DNA of 64,000 bases, from positions 28,623,206-28,687,205 of the forward strand of contig NC_045139.1 in NCBI RefSeq assembly GCF_008831285.2, written 5' to 3'. Below are positions 12,801 to 20,654 of the stretch, in pieces. The stretch is from Nymphaea colorata. Lineage: Eukaryota > Streptophyta > Magnoliopsida > Nymphaeales > Nymphaeaceae. Position 1 is the stretch's first letter, and every line of letters begins with the position of its first letter. Position numbers and translations under genes: made by a program. Below the pieces are notes generated by a model, which was given only the letters and a program-made list of their open reading frames with translations, had not been told where the DNA came from and ran no database searches.

Positions 12801-15800
12801 TGGTTGTGTATGTTTTATCCATGATCACAGTCCAAATGTCAAGAAACTTGATCCTAGGTCTATCAAAGGTGTCTTTGTTGGATACTCCCCTACGCAAAAA
12901 GGATACAAATGTATTGATCCTATTACTGGTCGAGCTTATGTTACGAGGGATGTTACCTTCTTGGAACATGCCTCTTACTTTGGTGCGAATCCTCTTCAGG
13001 GGGAGCAGTCTGTGGGCAGGGAAGAGTATTCTCAGAGACAGGAACTTCAGTTTATAGATTTTTTGGACTACAAGAAAACAGAATCACTTAATACTGTTGA
13101 TGTGCCTGAGAAGGAGGAAAGGGGTGACAATAGCATTGAGAAGGAAGGCCCTCAGTTGTTTGGACAGTTCTACTCTAGACGAGGTACTAGACGAGGTACT
13201 CGGACAGAGGTGATGACTTGTGATGCTAGATCTACTTCCAATCCCAATGCCACTCCTTCCCTGGATGAACCAAGTCCTACCGAGGAGACCGTGGAGACCC
13301 ATGATGAGGTTGAAAAGAAGAATGACGATCTTCCCATTGCCCTGAGAAAGGGTGTCAGGTCATGTACTCAACACCCCATTGGTAATTTTGTTTCTTATTC
13401 CAGACTTGGGAAAGATTACAAGTGTTTTGTTTCTACTCTTTCTTTGGCTGTGATTCCCAGGACTGTCGCTGAAGCTCAAAGTGACTCCAAGTGGGCCGAT
13501 GCAATGAAAGAAGAAATAGATGCCCTAAGAAGAAACTTGACATGGGAAGTGGTGAAGATTCCTGAAGCCGCTCACCTAGTTGGATCCAAATGGGTGTATA
13601 CCATCAAGTACAAACCAGATGGGAGTGTTGAAAGATATAAAGCTCGACTTGTGGCCAAGGGGTTTAGCCAGAAATATGGAATTGATTACTTGGAAACCTT
13701 TGCTCCTGTTGCGAAAATGAAGACTGTGAGGGTGGTTATATCCCTAGCTGTGATGAAGGAGTGGAAGATGTATCAACTGGATGTTAAGAATGCATTCCTC
13801 AATGGTGACCTCGAAGAAGAAGTATATATGCATATGCCTCCAGGATATGAAGAACCAGAAATGTGTTGTAAGCTGAAAAAGGCATTGTATGGCCTTAAGC
13901 AATCGCCCAGAGCGTGGTTTGAACGACTGAGAAGAGTGATGATACGTCATGGATACAAACAAGGAAATGGAGATCACACTCTGTTTGTGAAGAAGAAGGA
14001 GAGCAAGGTTACTCTCCTGCTCGTCTACGTAGATGACATGATTGTTACTGGAGATGATGAGGAGGAGATTATCAAGCTAAAAGGGTTACTGGCTACAGAA
14101 TTCGACCTCAAAGATCTTGGAAAACTAAGGTATTTTCTTGGTATGGAGGTTGCTAGGTCTAGTACTGGTCTTGTACTAAACCAAAGGAAATATACATTAG
14201 ACCTGCTGGAAGAAACTGGTAAATTGGGATGTAGACCTACTCCTACCCCTTTTGACACTGGGCACAAGTTGAGTCTCAGAGATGGAGAGCCTCTCTGTGA
14301 AGAAGACAAGGGAAGATATCAACGTTTGGTTGGGAAGCTAATTTATCTTACCCTCACGAGACCTGATATCACCTTTGCGGTGAATGTTTTGAGCCAATTC
14401 ATGCATGCGCCAACCGATGCACATCTGAAGGCTGTGGACAGAGTGCTATGCTACCTGAAGAAAAATCCTGGTAAGGGACTCCTGTATGTGAAACAAGAGA
14501 CTGTGGAAATCGAGGGCTATTCTGATGCGGATTGGGCAGGTTGTGGTGATACCAGACGATCCACTACAGGGTACTGTGTCTACTTGGGAGGAAACCTTGT
14601 TGTATGGAGGAGCAAGAGACAGGATGTTTGCTCTAGATCCAGTGCAGAGGCAGAATATAGGGCAGTTGCTATGGGAGTGTCAGAGTTATTATGGTTGAAG
14701 ATATTGTTGACTGACATTGGAATAGAGATTGAAGGACCTATGAAGATGTATTGTGATAACAAGTCTGCAATCAACTTAGCCAACAATCCTGTACTTCACG
14801 ACAGAACAAAACATGTTGAAATTGATCGTCACTTCATTCGGGAAAGGATTGATGCCAAAGAGTTGATCTTACCTTACATGAAGTCTGAAGACCAAACTGC
14901 TGATGTTCTGACGAAAGCTCTTCCTTCAGCTTCATTTGAGAGGAATGTATCCAAGTTGGGCATGTTTGATATGTACGCCCAACTTGAGGGGGAGTGTTGA
15001 TAGATTGTGGGTTTCGGGTCCGGATCCATACCCGACCCGCCTTGTAGCCCGTTTTGGGCTCTACTTAAGTCATGTAACCCTAATCCTTAAGTGTTAATGA
15101 TAATCTTAAGAGAGAGAGAGTCTGGCTGCTAGTGGGCACCAACTCCTCCTCATTCGTGGTTTTTTCTCCCTCGTGTTGAGGGTTTTCCACGTTACATCGT
15201 GATCATTGCTTCTCTTCCTCTTCTTCTTGTTCGTATCTCTACAGCTAACATTAAAAATTTGTTACTGGAAACACCACAAACTATTGCTGAAAGCACTTTG
15301 AACTGTTGCTGCATTATAAGCTTTTGCTAGTGCTCCTATGGCAACTACTTTTTACCAAAAAAGTTTTTAATTTTTAGCCATCTGACATCGAGAAGATTTG
15401 AACTCCAAAGTCCAAACACACGCTCAATGACTTTTTTTTTTCTACAGAAAGTGAAGACACCAGAACTTGTTCCAGAAGATGCAGAGCCAATTTGGTCAAA
15501 AGGTGCCCAAAGCATTGTTTCAAAAGGGAAAAGAATTAAAGACGTAATTAAGAGTATCTCTTCAGCTTTATACAACTTTATCATTGATCCAAGGATGGGA
15601 TCCCTCTTGTTCCTATGTGCGTCTGTATCATTTGGTATTATTTGGTCACGTACTTCTCAATCTGCTCAGCAGGGAGAAAAGGTTAGCTAAATCTTCTTTA
15701 TGTCTGTATATCTAGCTATATTTCTCCAGTGTAGTGTTACTTGTTAACAACTGAAGCGAATTTTCCTAAGCCTTATATTTTCCTTTGATAAATGCGTTCG

Positions 15801-17780
15801 GCAATGTATCTTTTGTTGTATGTCTGCCCTTTTGCTTTCTGTGAATTTCTTCTCTGGTGTTGTTCACTGTAATAAGTTTATGCTGATGATTTTTCCTATG
15901 GATATCCTTCATCTTGTCCTTTTGGTAGTGTTTGATGGTCAGGTATTTTACTGTAGCAGCGGAATAATATTTCAAATTTTCAAAATATTTCTTGTTTATC
16001 AAACATAGAATTTTTTTTTACCGTTAAAATGAAAATTGGAAACATATTTCCAGAATTATTTTTGGAGCCGTTGGGCTCGATCGTGGAAGGAATGGGGGGA
16101 GGGAAGGAGGCGGAGGCGAAGCCAGGAAGGAGGGACGAGGAAGAGGGGAGGGGGAAAGCGGAAGGAGGGAGGAGAAAGAGGGGAGGTGGAAAGGGGAAGA
16201 ACGGAAGGAGGAGAGGGAAAGGAGGGAGGAGGAAGAGGGGAGGGGGAAAGCGGAAGGGGGGAGGAGGAAAGGGGAAGAACGGAAGGAGGAGAGGGGAAGG
16301 AGGGAGGAGGAAGAACGGAAGGAGGAGAGGGGAAGGAGGGAGGAGGAAGAGGGGAAGGAGGAAAGGGGAAGAACGGAAGGAGGAGAGGGGAAGGAGGGAG
16401 GAGGAAGAACGGAAGAGGGGAAGGAGGAAAGGGGAAGGAGGGAGGAGGAAGAGGGGAAGGAGGAAAGGGGAAGAACGGAAGGAGGAGAGGGGAAGGAGGG
16501 AGGAGGAAGAACGGAAGGAGGAGAGGGGAAGGAGGGAGGAGGAAGAGGGGAAGGAGGAAAGGGGAAGAACGGAAGGAGGAGAGGGGAAGGAGGGAGGAGG
16601 AAGAACGGAAGGAGGGAGGAGGAAGAACGGAAGGAGGAAGAGGGGAAGGAGGAAGGAGGAAAGGGGAAGAACGGAAGGAGGAAGGAGGGAGGAGGAAAGG
16701 GGAAGGAGGAAGGAGGAAAGGGGAAGGAGGGAGGAGGAAGAGGGAGGAGGAAAGGGGAAGGAGGGAGGAGGAAGAAAGGGGTGGAGGCGGAGGAAGAAAG
16801 GGGCGATTCTTCATTTCTTGCAATCAAACGCAGAATGGGAATTTCCAGAAAAATAATTCATGGTTACCAAACACAACATACATTTGGAAATCTAGAATTT
16901 TATTTCTAGAAAACCAATTCCAGAAACATATTTTTCTGGAAACTTGTTTCCAGAAATATGTTTCTGGCCATCAAACACTACCTTTGTGTTTGTGGAATAT
17001 TATCTGCAATTCTGCATGTCCTTCTTTTCATGTGATCTGAAGCATAGCAAGTCAATATAATGATTGGATTACCTTCAGGTCCAAAGGGCTATTCCCTTAT
17101 TTGTTCTATTGTTTCATGCATGAGACTGTGAGAGCTATAGCCTGTTATCCATGATATAGTCATTGAGTAGACAACCGACTATAGTTGGACTATGAGGAGG
17201 CACATCTTCTGGGGCATTGTGCAATCGTTTTCAAGGGGAAAAGATTGACCTACCAACATGAGCTCCGTCTGGACTGAAGACCTTCATGTTGAAGGTCAAA
17301 TGCCTGGGTACATATCCTGGCACAGTCTGGTAAAGGTCTAGCTAACTCTAGGTTGCCAAGCAGAAGAGCAGGAAGATCAACCATTTTGTTGCTTTAAGCT
17401 GTGGTCATTTTACGGGGGGTTTCCAGCCTCTTGTGACCAAGGGAATTCAACATGGGAGTTAAATGGAATATCCGTGACACAGCAGGTACCTGATTCAGGT
17501 ACTCTTTGTGGTTGAGATGTTTCGATTGGCATCTGATGGTCTGATTCAAATCATGATTTGGGTAGAGGTCCAGTTGCTTTTTTTTTACTATGCTTGCTTC
17601 CCCTTTGTTTGATAGGTTCATAACAAGGAGGGTGGCAGCAATTCAACAGAAAAAGACAAAGATGGTGGAAAGGGTTCTGGGGGAGCAATGAGGGAGCAAC
17701 ATGAACAGCAAAATTTGAACACTGAAATAGAGCCGGAGGATGCACATCAGTGGGTATCACCAGATTCGGATGCTGAATAA
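320..17780 (+). CDS. Membrane-anchored DnaJ/thioredoxin-fold-like protein, 3' part of gene (nine exons)
   Basis: Nine exons join in frame: 320-456, 1195-1265, 1364-1417, 2311-2453, 4747-4893, 6468-6707, 7901-7960, 15448-15681 and 17616-17780, every intron GT-AG, giving 416 residues to the stop at 17778-17780. The N-terminal part lies before the window. The visible protein starts with a thioredoxin-like segment (VKVIFFSKTGERAAPFLRQ), continues through two cysteine-containing blocks (GCDARGYSRAG and YETCGPKRYG), and has one hydrophobic segment near fragment residues 335-350 (GSLLFLCASVSFGIIW) followed by a charged, acidic tail of about 65 residues ending SPDSDAE. This layout recalls plant DnaJ proteins with a thioredoxin fold and C-terminal membrane anchor, presumably of the endoplasmic reticulum; that assignment is from memory and tentative, because the J domain is not in the window. 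Two LTR elements and a TIR element lie in its introns, yet all splice sites and frames are intact, so the gene looks functional. Confidence 0.85.
906..963. repeat. (CA)n/(GA)n compound microsatellite
   Basis: About 12 CA units run directly into a GA-rich block with GGGAGA variants. It lies in the first visible intron of the DnaJ/thioredoxin-like gene. Confidence 0.95.
2594..2710 (-). repeat. 3' LTR (element orientation) of the non-autonomous element, internally deleted
   Basis: It matches the ends of the LTR at 4040-4356 (TGACGCAGTGG at one end, ATCTGTTTTTTATGCTC near the other) but lacks about 200 internal bases. It is 117 bp long. Confidence 0.78.
4023..4036 (-). other. Primer binding site of the non-autonomous LTR element
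   Basis: Minus-strand TGGTATCAGAGCCC is complementary to the 3' end of plant initiator-Met tRNA. It is the same site type as in the copia element at 10143. Confidence 0.8.
4040..4356 (-). repeat. 5' LTR (element orientation) of the non-autonomous element
   Basis: A 317-bp full-length LTR with TG...CA ends on the minus strand. The primer site lies three bases inside it. Confidence 0.78.
6976..7345 (+). repeat. AT-rich MITE-like repeat, copy 1
   Basis: It starts TAGTCACAAA and runs through T-rich sequence that aligns with copy 2 at 9423-9790; both contain TGTGTTATTAGTTT followed by CA and TTATTTTATTTTT, and both end near a GCAAG or CAAGCTCG block. The right end is degenerate. The copy lies in the intron between exons 6708 and 7901. 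Confidence 0.6.
9374..9419. repeat. (TA)n microsatellite, left flank
   Basis: About 23 pure TA units end three bases before the TAGTCAC end of the AT-rich repeat. Confidence 0.95.
9423..9790 (+). mobile_element. Micron-like AT-rich element, copy 2, between (TA)n tracts
   Basis: The ends TAGTCAC (9423-9429) and GTGACTA (9784-9790) form a 7-bp inverted pair, and (TA)n runs lie directly on both sides. No coding sequence is present in its 368 bp. Rice Micron elements are known to be non-coding and flanked by (TA)n; likeness in arrangement, not in sequence, is what I claim. It is T-rich, with several short tracts of the form CAGTTTTTT. Confidence 0.6.
9789..9850. repeat. (TA)n microsatellite, right flank
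   Basis: About 31 pure TA units follow directly on the GTGACTA end of the AT-rich element. The copia element begins 43 bp further on. Confidence 0.95.
9894..10142 (+). repeat. 5' LTR of copia element
   Basis: 249 bp with TG...CA ends, matching 14995-15243 base for base on reading. It contains a short GA run and a C/T-rich 3' third. Confidence 0.97.
10143..10155 (+). other. Primer binding site of copia element
   Basis: TGGTATCAGAGCC follows the 5' LTR without a gap and is complementary to the 3' end of initiator-Met tRNA. Confidence 0.95.
10156..10662 (+). other. GC-rich leader of the copia element
   Basis: About 500 bases of untranslated leader are built from degenerate modules around CCGCCCAGCG and GTCGGCCTGCC. 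The high GC contrasts sharply with the AT-rich intron around the element. Confidence 0.7.
10663..15000 (+). CDS. Copia gag-pol polyprotein
   Basis: One open frame of 1445 residues from the ATG at 10663 encodes capsid and all enzymes needed for retrotransposition. An in-frame ATG at 10633 would add ten residues; I prefer 10663 because MAASSSS is a common copia gag start. In order: gag, with a CX2CX4HX4C zinc knuckle at about 256-269; aspartic protease with DSGA at 352; integrase with a zinc-binding HHCC region from about 489 and catalytic D548, D611 and E647 in the expected D,D(35)E spacing; reverse transcriptase with YVDD at 1122-1125; and RNase H from about 1287 (SDADWAG), with the KHVEIDRHFI block near the end. 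The stop codon lies in the first bases of the 3' LTR. There is no frameshift, premature stop or missing catalytic residue, so the protein is probably competent. Confidence 0.97.
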   Translation: MAASSSSTVNTNPTEIGAFRTENVPMQVITLRLTKDNYFSWSPAMTMGIAGRGRMAYIDGSNPEPARTSDVWHTWFLEDNQVKTWIVNSVSADIQPLILRKKTARDMWVVLEQMYGQKKTAIRTYQVMKTVYGIRQGTSSVAEYYGALKAKWEELDYHSDIPWHCPHDQALYVAHEWENRVFLFLAGLNDEFEGVRSQILNSGEVSSIEDVYSCVEAEEQQRLVTKEGKRELVPYNERSALVSRGPGGPSRSLRRCTHCKKTGHTVDYCWDLHPEKKGNRGRSLTGRTPVSEVQASSGEKVSISADQLRELRAYLGRLDVNKTETSEGTTANQALAAIGNQGNSSVGEWIVDSGATHHMTGNPKLFHEYKLSSGRERVSLADGSSTCVAGEGTLSLLDKFHVQGALHVPQFPLNLLSVSRLTKELNCELIFSADRCVLQDLVTGKRIGIGLASDGLYRLPIRVATALLTAIRKTDKRREDCLQSFMYWHERFGHLPFGILKHLFPDLCSSFDVSSISCDVCQFAKHVRASYPLSSSCANEAFSLIHSDVWGPSGIHTRQGFQYFITFIDDFSRATFIYLLKDRSEVPRIIETFILLVHTQYGANVKTFRSDNAREYMCRHVEEFLRQRGIVHETSCSYTPPQNGVAERKNRQLLNVTRALLFQRNLPKHYWGDAVLTSAYLINRMPSRVLNGRTPHSLLPGSRPPFPLPPRVFGCVCFIHDHSPNVKKLDPRSIKGVFVGYSPTQKGYKCIDPITGRAYVTRDVTFLEHASYFGANPLQGEQSVGREEYSQRQELQFIDFLDYKKTESLNTVDVPEKEERGDNSIEKEGPQLFGQFYSRRGTRRGTRTEVMTCDARSTSNPNATPSLDEPSPTEETVETHDEVEKKNDDLPIALRKGVRSCTQHPIGNFVSYSRLGKDYKCFVSTLSLAVIPRTVAEAQSDSKWADAMKEEIDALRRNLTWEVVKIPEAAHLVGSKWVYTIKYKPDGSVERYKARLVAKGFSQKYGIDYLETFAPVAKMKTVRVVISLAVMKEWKMYQLDVKNAFLNGDLEEEVYMHMPPGYEEPEMCCKLKKALYGLKQSPRAWFERLRRVMIRHGYKQGNGDHTLFVKKKESKVTLLLVYVDDMIVTGDDEEEIIKLKGLLATEFDLKDLGKLRYFLGMEVARSSTGLVLNQRKYTLDLLEETGKLGCRPTPTPFDTGHKLSLRDGEPLCEEDKGRYQRLVGKLIYLTLTRPDITFAVNVLSQFMHAPTDAHLKAVDRVLCYLKKNPGKGLLYVKQETVEIEGYSDADWAGCGDTRRSTTGYCVYLGGNLVVWRSKRQDVCSRSSAEAEYRAVAMGVSELLWLKILLTDIGIEIEGPMKMYCDNKSAINLANNPVLHDRTKHVEIDRHFIRERIDAKELILPYMKSEDQTADVLTKALPSASFERNVSKLGMFDMYAQLEGEC
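14981..14994 (+). other. Polypurine tract of copia element
   Basis: ACTTGAGGGGGAG abuts the 3' LTR, where plus-strand priming is expected. It overlaps the last codons of pol. Confidence 0.85.
14995..15243 (+). repeat. 3' LTR of copia element
   Basis: Same 249-bp sequence as the 5' LTR, followed by the target duplication GCTAA. Confidence 0.97.
15924..16982. mobile_element. MITE-like TIR element carrying a purine minisatellite
   Basis: Ends GGTAGTGTTTGATGGTCAG (15924 onward) and, inverted, GGTAGTGTTTGATGGCCAG (ending 16982) match at 18 of 19 positions, with TTT on both outer sides as a possible 3-bp target duplication. Three-base duplications and such ends suit PIF/Harbinger-type MITEs, but the superfamily is inferred. 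The subterminal parts repeat TTTCCAGAAA-type palindromes. No transposase is encoded. The 740-bp centre is the GA tract listed separately. It lies in the last intron (15682-17615) of the DnaJ/thioredoxin-like gene. Confidence 0.75.
16077..16815. repeat. Purine-rich (GA) minisatellite
   Basis: The plus strand is almost only G and A, broken mainly by single C bases in GAACGG. Modules such as GGAGAGGGGAAGGAGGGAGG and GGAAGAACGGAAGG recur in changing order, with typical spacing of about 40-45 bp and larger duplicated blocks. Long open frames on both strands are by-products of the lack of T or A stops. Polypurine tracts of this length can form triplex DNA. Confidence 0.95.
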
Positions 17781-18460
17781 TGCAAGAAGAAACCAATTTC
17801 ATGGAGGACTAGGCCATCAACAAGACTGCTAAAGACAGGTTCCATCATATCCGTTCTTAACTGAAGTGAGTCTTCCTTAGATTAAATCAACCAGAAGAGT
17901 ATGCAGTTCAGTGGGCTTTAGCAGATTCTGCCTCTAAATGGTGCAGAAAGAATGCCATATTCAGGCAGCACTGCATCAGCACAGAGGCATCTCCAGAGTT
18001 CAGGGTACCTGTTTCTTGTGATTGTGATTATTCGTAACAAATGAAACTGGATTTTGTTTATTTAAGATGATTTGTATAGTAAAGAAATTAAGTTTCAATA
18101 TTGAACTGCTTCATCGCTGAGAAAAGCCTAATAAATCAATATTGCACCGCTACATTAAATTTTTTGCCATTATTAAATTTTTTGCCATTACTCTAATTCC
18201 CTCTGCGTTCTTGATGAAGGATGAGATTTCAGCACACATCACTACTATGCCAAACTTGTCCTGCATTGGAGGTCGATACTGTTCACCTTGATGGGACTAC
18301 TCCCAAACCGTTCCTACGTGTGGAATGTTAAATATCCCACATGAGAGTGCCTCTTTGGTGCTCCCCGCTTGGAAAAAAAAGGCAGTTAAAACAGTAGAAG
18401 CTTCGAGTCTTTTTTCGCGCTTCTTTGTACGCGACATCGCTACTCCTGTGTCTTCTGGCT

Positions 18461-18688
18461 ATGGGGATTCAGTTGATTTAAAACCCCCCAGAAAGGGACC
18501 CAAATCTAATGGGAATTAAGAGAATGTAGTTCCCGGCTGTTTATTTGTTCCAGTGTAACAAGTAGAAGATGGGGAATCCATTGATTTAAAATCCCGCAGA
18601 AAGGGTGCCAAATCTAATGTGCTGCTGCTGGGTATTCATTAGGTGTAACTCCCGGCTCTTTGGTTGTTCTCGGGTAACAAGTCGAAGG
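18461..18688. repeat. Imperfect tandem duplication, about 110 bp
   Basis: Two units (18461-18568 and 18569-18688) share ATGGGGA, TTGATTTAAAA, CAGAAAGGG, CCAAATCTAATG, TCCCGGCT and GTAACAAGT in the same order. Confidence 0.75.
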
Positions 18689-19384
18689 GGAACGCAGTTT
18701 TTAGCCCTTGTGAGGGCAGTGGTAAAACTCCTTGAGTGCACCCAAGCAGTGGCTTTGGTGGAGAGTTTCTAGACTTTTCTGCATGGTTTGATAACCAAGC
18801 TTGATTATAATTGGAAAAGAACCGTCAAGAGTATATTCTTTACGCTATTATCCTTGTTTCTAGAGCCTAAGGCAAAATTGCGAGCCGCATTTTGACGACC
18901 GCAGTCCATTTTAGTTACAGCAAGCCCCTTTCGTTGGTCTCATTTTGTACAATTTGAAAAAAAAAACCTTCTATTTTTCAAATTCATAAAATAAAATCTT
19001 TCCTCGATGACTTTATAAGTCCGGGCCTGATGCAAATTGTTAGTTCGTTTTGCTTTATTATTCTGGAACCTGATGCAAATGGTTAGTTTGTTTTGATTCA
19101 TTATTCTAATGTCATTCCAGATACTAAGGGGTTGTTTAAATCAGTAGCATATTGTTCATGTATCATGAATCTGCTGCAAAAAAATAGGTCCAATTGGGTT
19201 CCATGCATCTACTCTATTTTTTGGAGCATATTGGTGGGACAGGAACAATATGTTGTTATTTCCAAACAACCTCTCAGGAAGCTTTTAATTGCTCATTTTG
19301 GTTTAATACAATATCCATCTTAATTTTCTACTCTCTCAAACTGCAAATTTAGGGTTTCTTTTATGTCTCAAATTCATGGATCGG

Positions 19385-19427
19385 TGGATCTCAAGTCAAC
19401 GGACAGAAGGTTTAGACTTGAGATCCA
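19385..19427. repeat. Perfect 13-bp inverted repeat
   Basis: TGGATCTCAAGTC at 19385-19397 pairs with GACTTGAGATCCA at 19415-19427 across a 17-base loop. Neighbouring sequence to 19560 repeats ATCTCAAGATCC and ATCTCAGGATTT motifs, as in a decayed MITE; I could not define its outer ends. Confidence 0.6.
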
Positions 19428-20199
19428 TGGATCTCAAGATCCAAGGTCTATTCTGGGTGTAGTGTTTGCATCTTCTGAACAAAGGATTTGAGATTCTCCC
19501 TATATAATAGAAATGAAGAATCTGAAATCTCAGGATTTAAGGTCCTGAAATCTCTGTATCTTCTTTGATCTTGGACTTGAGGTAGTCAAATGCCTTTAAG
19601 GGCATTTTTTTTAATTTCCTGGATAAGCTAAATATATTCTCACTAGGATCTACTTTCACACTAGACTTGAGCGAAGAAAGTTGGGGTGGAGCGGTCTTAC
19701 TTTGTTCTCTCAATTTGAAGGTAAAATTAGTACATAAGACTGAAAAAAAGCCCTGAGTAATTCACCATATTTTCTCACCATAACCTTTAGATGAAGTAAA
19801 ATTCATTAAAAAAAAAAAAAAAAAACAAACACAGTTCTCATCTTAGGCTGACTTAGCAGCTGACTTCCTTAATAATTTTGGAGCCACTTATTTCAATTGT
19901 GAGACTTTGGACCGTCAATATGGTGCTGAAGGAAATATGAAAAAATTTTAGAACCACTTATTATAAAAAAAACTTATTTGTCATGAGGTTGATCTCATGA
20001 AAATAAAATTTTCTGGTTATTTACCTAGTTCGTATTTATGCATGATTTTGTATATGTAAAGTAGTTTAGAAATGTCACAGGGTTTTTTCTTCGAACCATT
20101 CGACGAATGATATCTGTTTCGATGTTGAAAGTAGGGTGCACTGGGGGAACGTAAGGCCCTTCGCAGGTGACACTTGCCCCTTTTGTGAACGGCGCGTCT

Positions 20200-20654
20200 C
20201 GAGCCCTCGGCTCCGAACTCGCCCTTCGAGGAGTTCCTTTTTCCGCATAGATATTAGAAGCAGAGGGAGAGAAAGAGAGGGGGAGCGAGAGGGAGAAATA
20301 TCAATAATTATCGTCTTCTAATAGCAGGCATCTGCGAAGAGGTAGCTTTTCTATGAATCATATCCACTGCAGTACTTTCTGTAGATTATGCCTGTGGTTT
20401 GAATTGATCTTACCAGAGTGAGACCCTCCAAGTGTTGCTTTCTCTTCATCATTTTTTTTCTCTTTTCTCCTTTGTTTGCTTGAGCCAGAAAACGCCACCC
20501 TTATCTGGGTTTGGTGTGTTCACTACTGATTGTTCTCTAGCAACGGTAATCTGGTATTGTTGTTTTGCCGAAACTAATTGGTCATCTCCGTTCCTAAGTG
20601 CTCTTCATTCTTCTTTTTGTTGCTTATCTTTTTCAATTTAAGGACCTCGATAGG
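20200..20654 (+). promoter_or_regulatory. Probable 5' UTR with intron of the parvulin gene
   Basis: A GC-richer block followed by a GA-rich leader (20255-20320) resembles a plant 5' UTR. TTTTTCAATTTAAG ending at 20642 is a plausible splice acceptor 12 bases before the start codon. The transcription start and donor are not defined. Confidence 0.35.

Larger units (their letters stand above)
9894..15243 (+). mobile_element. Intact Ty1/copia LTR retrotransposon
   Basis: This 5350-bp element has two 249-bp LTRs that I read as identical, TGTTGA...TCTACA ends, a primer site directly after the 5' LTR, a polypurine tract directly before the 3' LTR, and one uninterrupted gag-pol frame. The target duplication GCTAA is perfect (9889-9893 and 15244-15248). 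The domain order protease, integrase, reverse transcriptase, RNase H is that of copia. Short LTRs and total size suit the Ale-type lineages, but I do not assign one. It lies in the same direction as the host gene, within the intron between exons ending 7960 and starting 15448. Identical LTRs and an open frame point to a young insertion. Confidence 0.98.
17781..20200. other. 3' UTR of the first gene and intergenic DNA
   Basis: The 3' UTR probably runs to about 18140, where AATAAATCAATATTG could serve polyadenylation. Beyond it are an imperfect tandem duplication (18461-18688), a hairpin (19385-19427) and A-runs, but no gene that I recognise. Confidence 0.5.

Noticed and set aside
16024-17040. 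Long open frames on both strands (up to 334 codons) across the GA tract
   Set aside because: They read as Gly/Arg/Glu/Lys or Ser/Pro/Phe repeats produced by a sequence nearly without T on one strand. All overlap each other in several frames.
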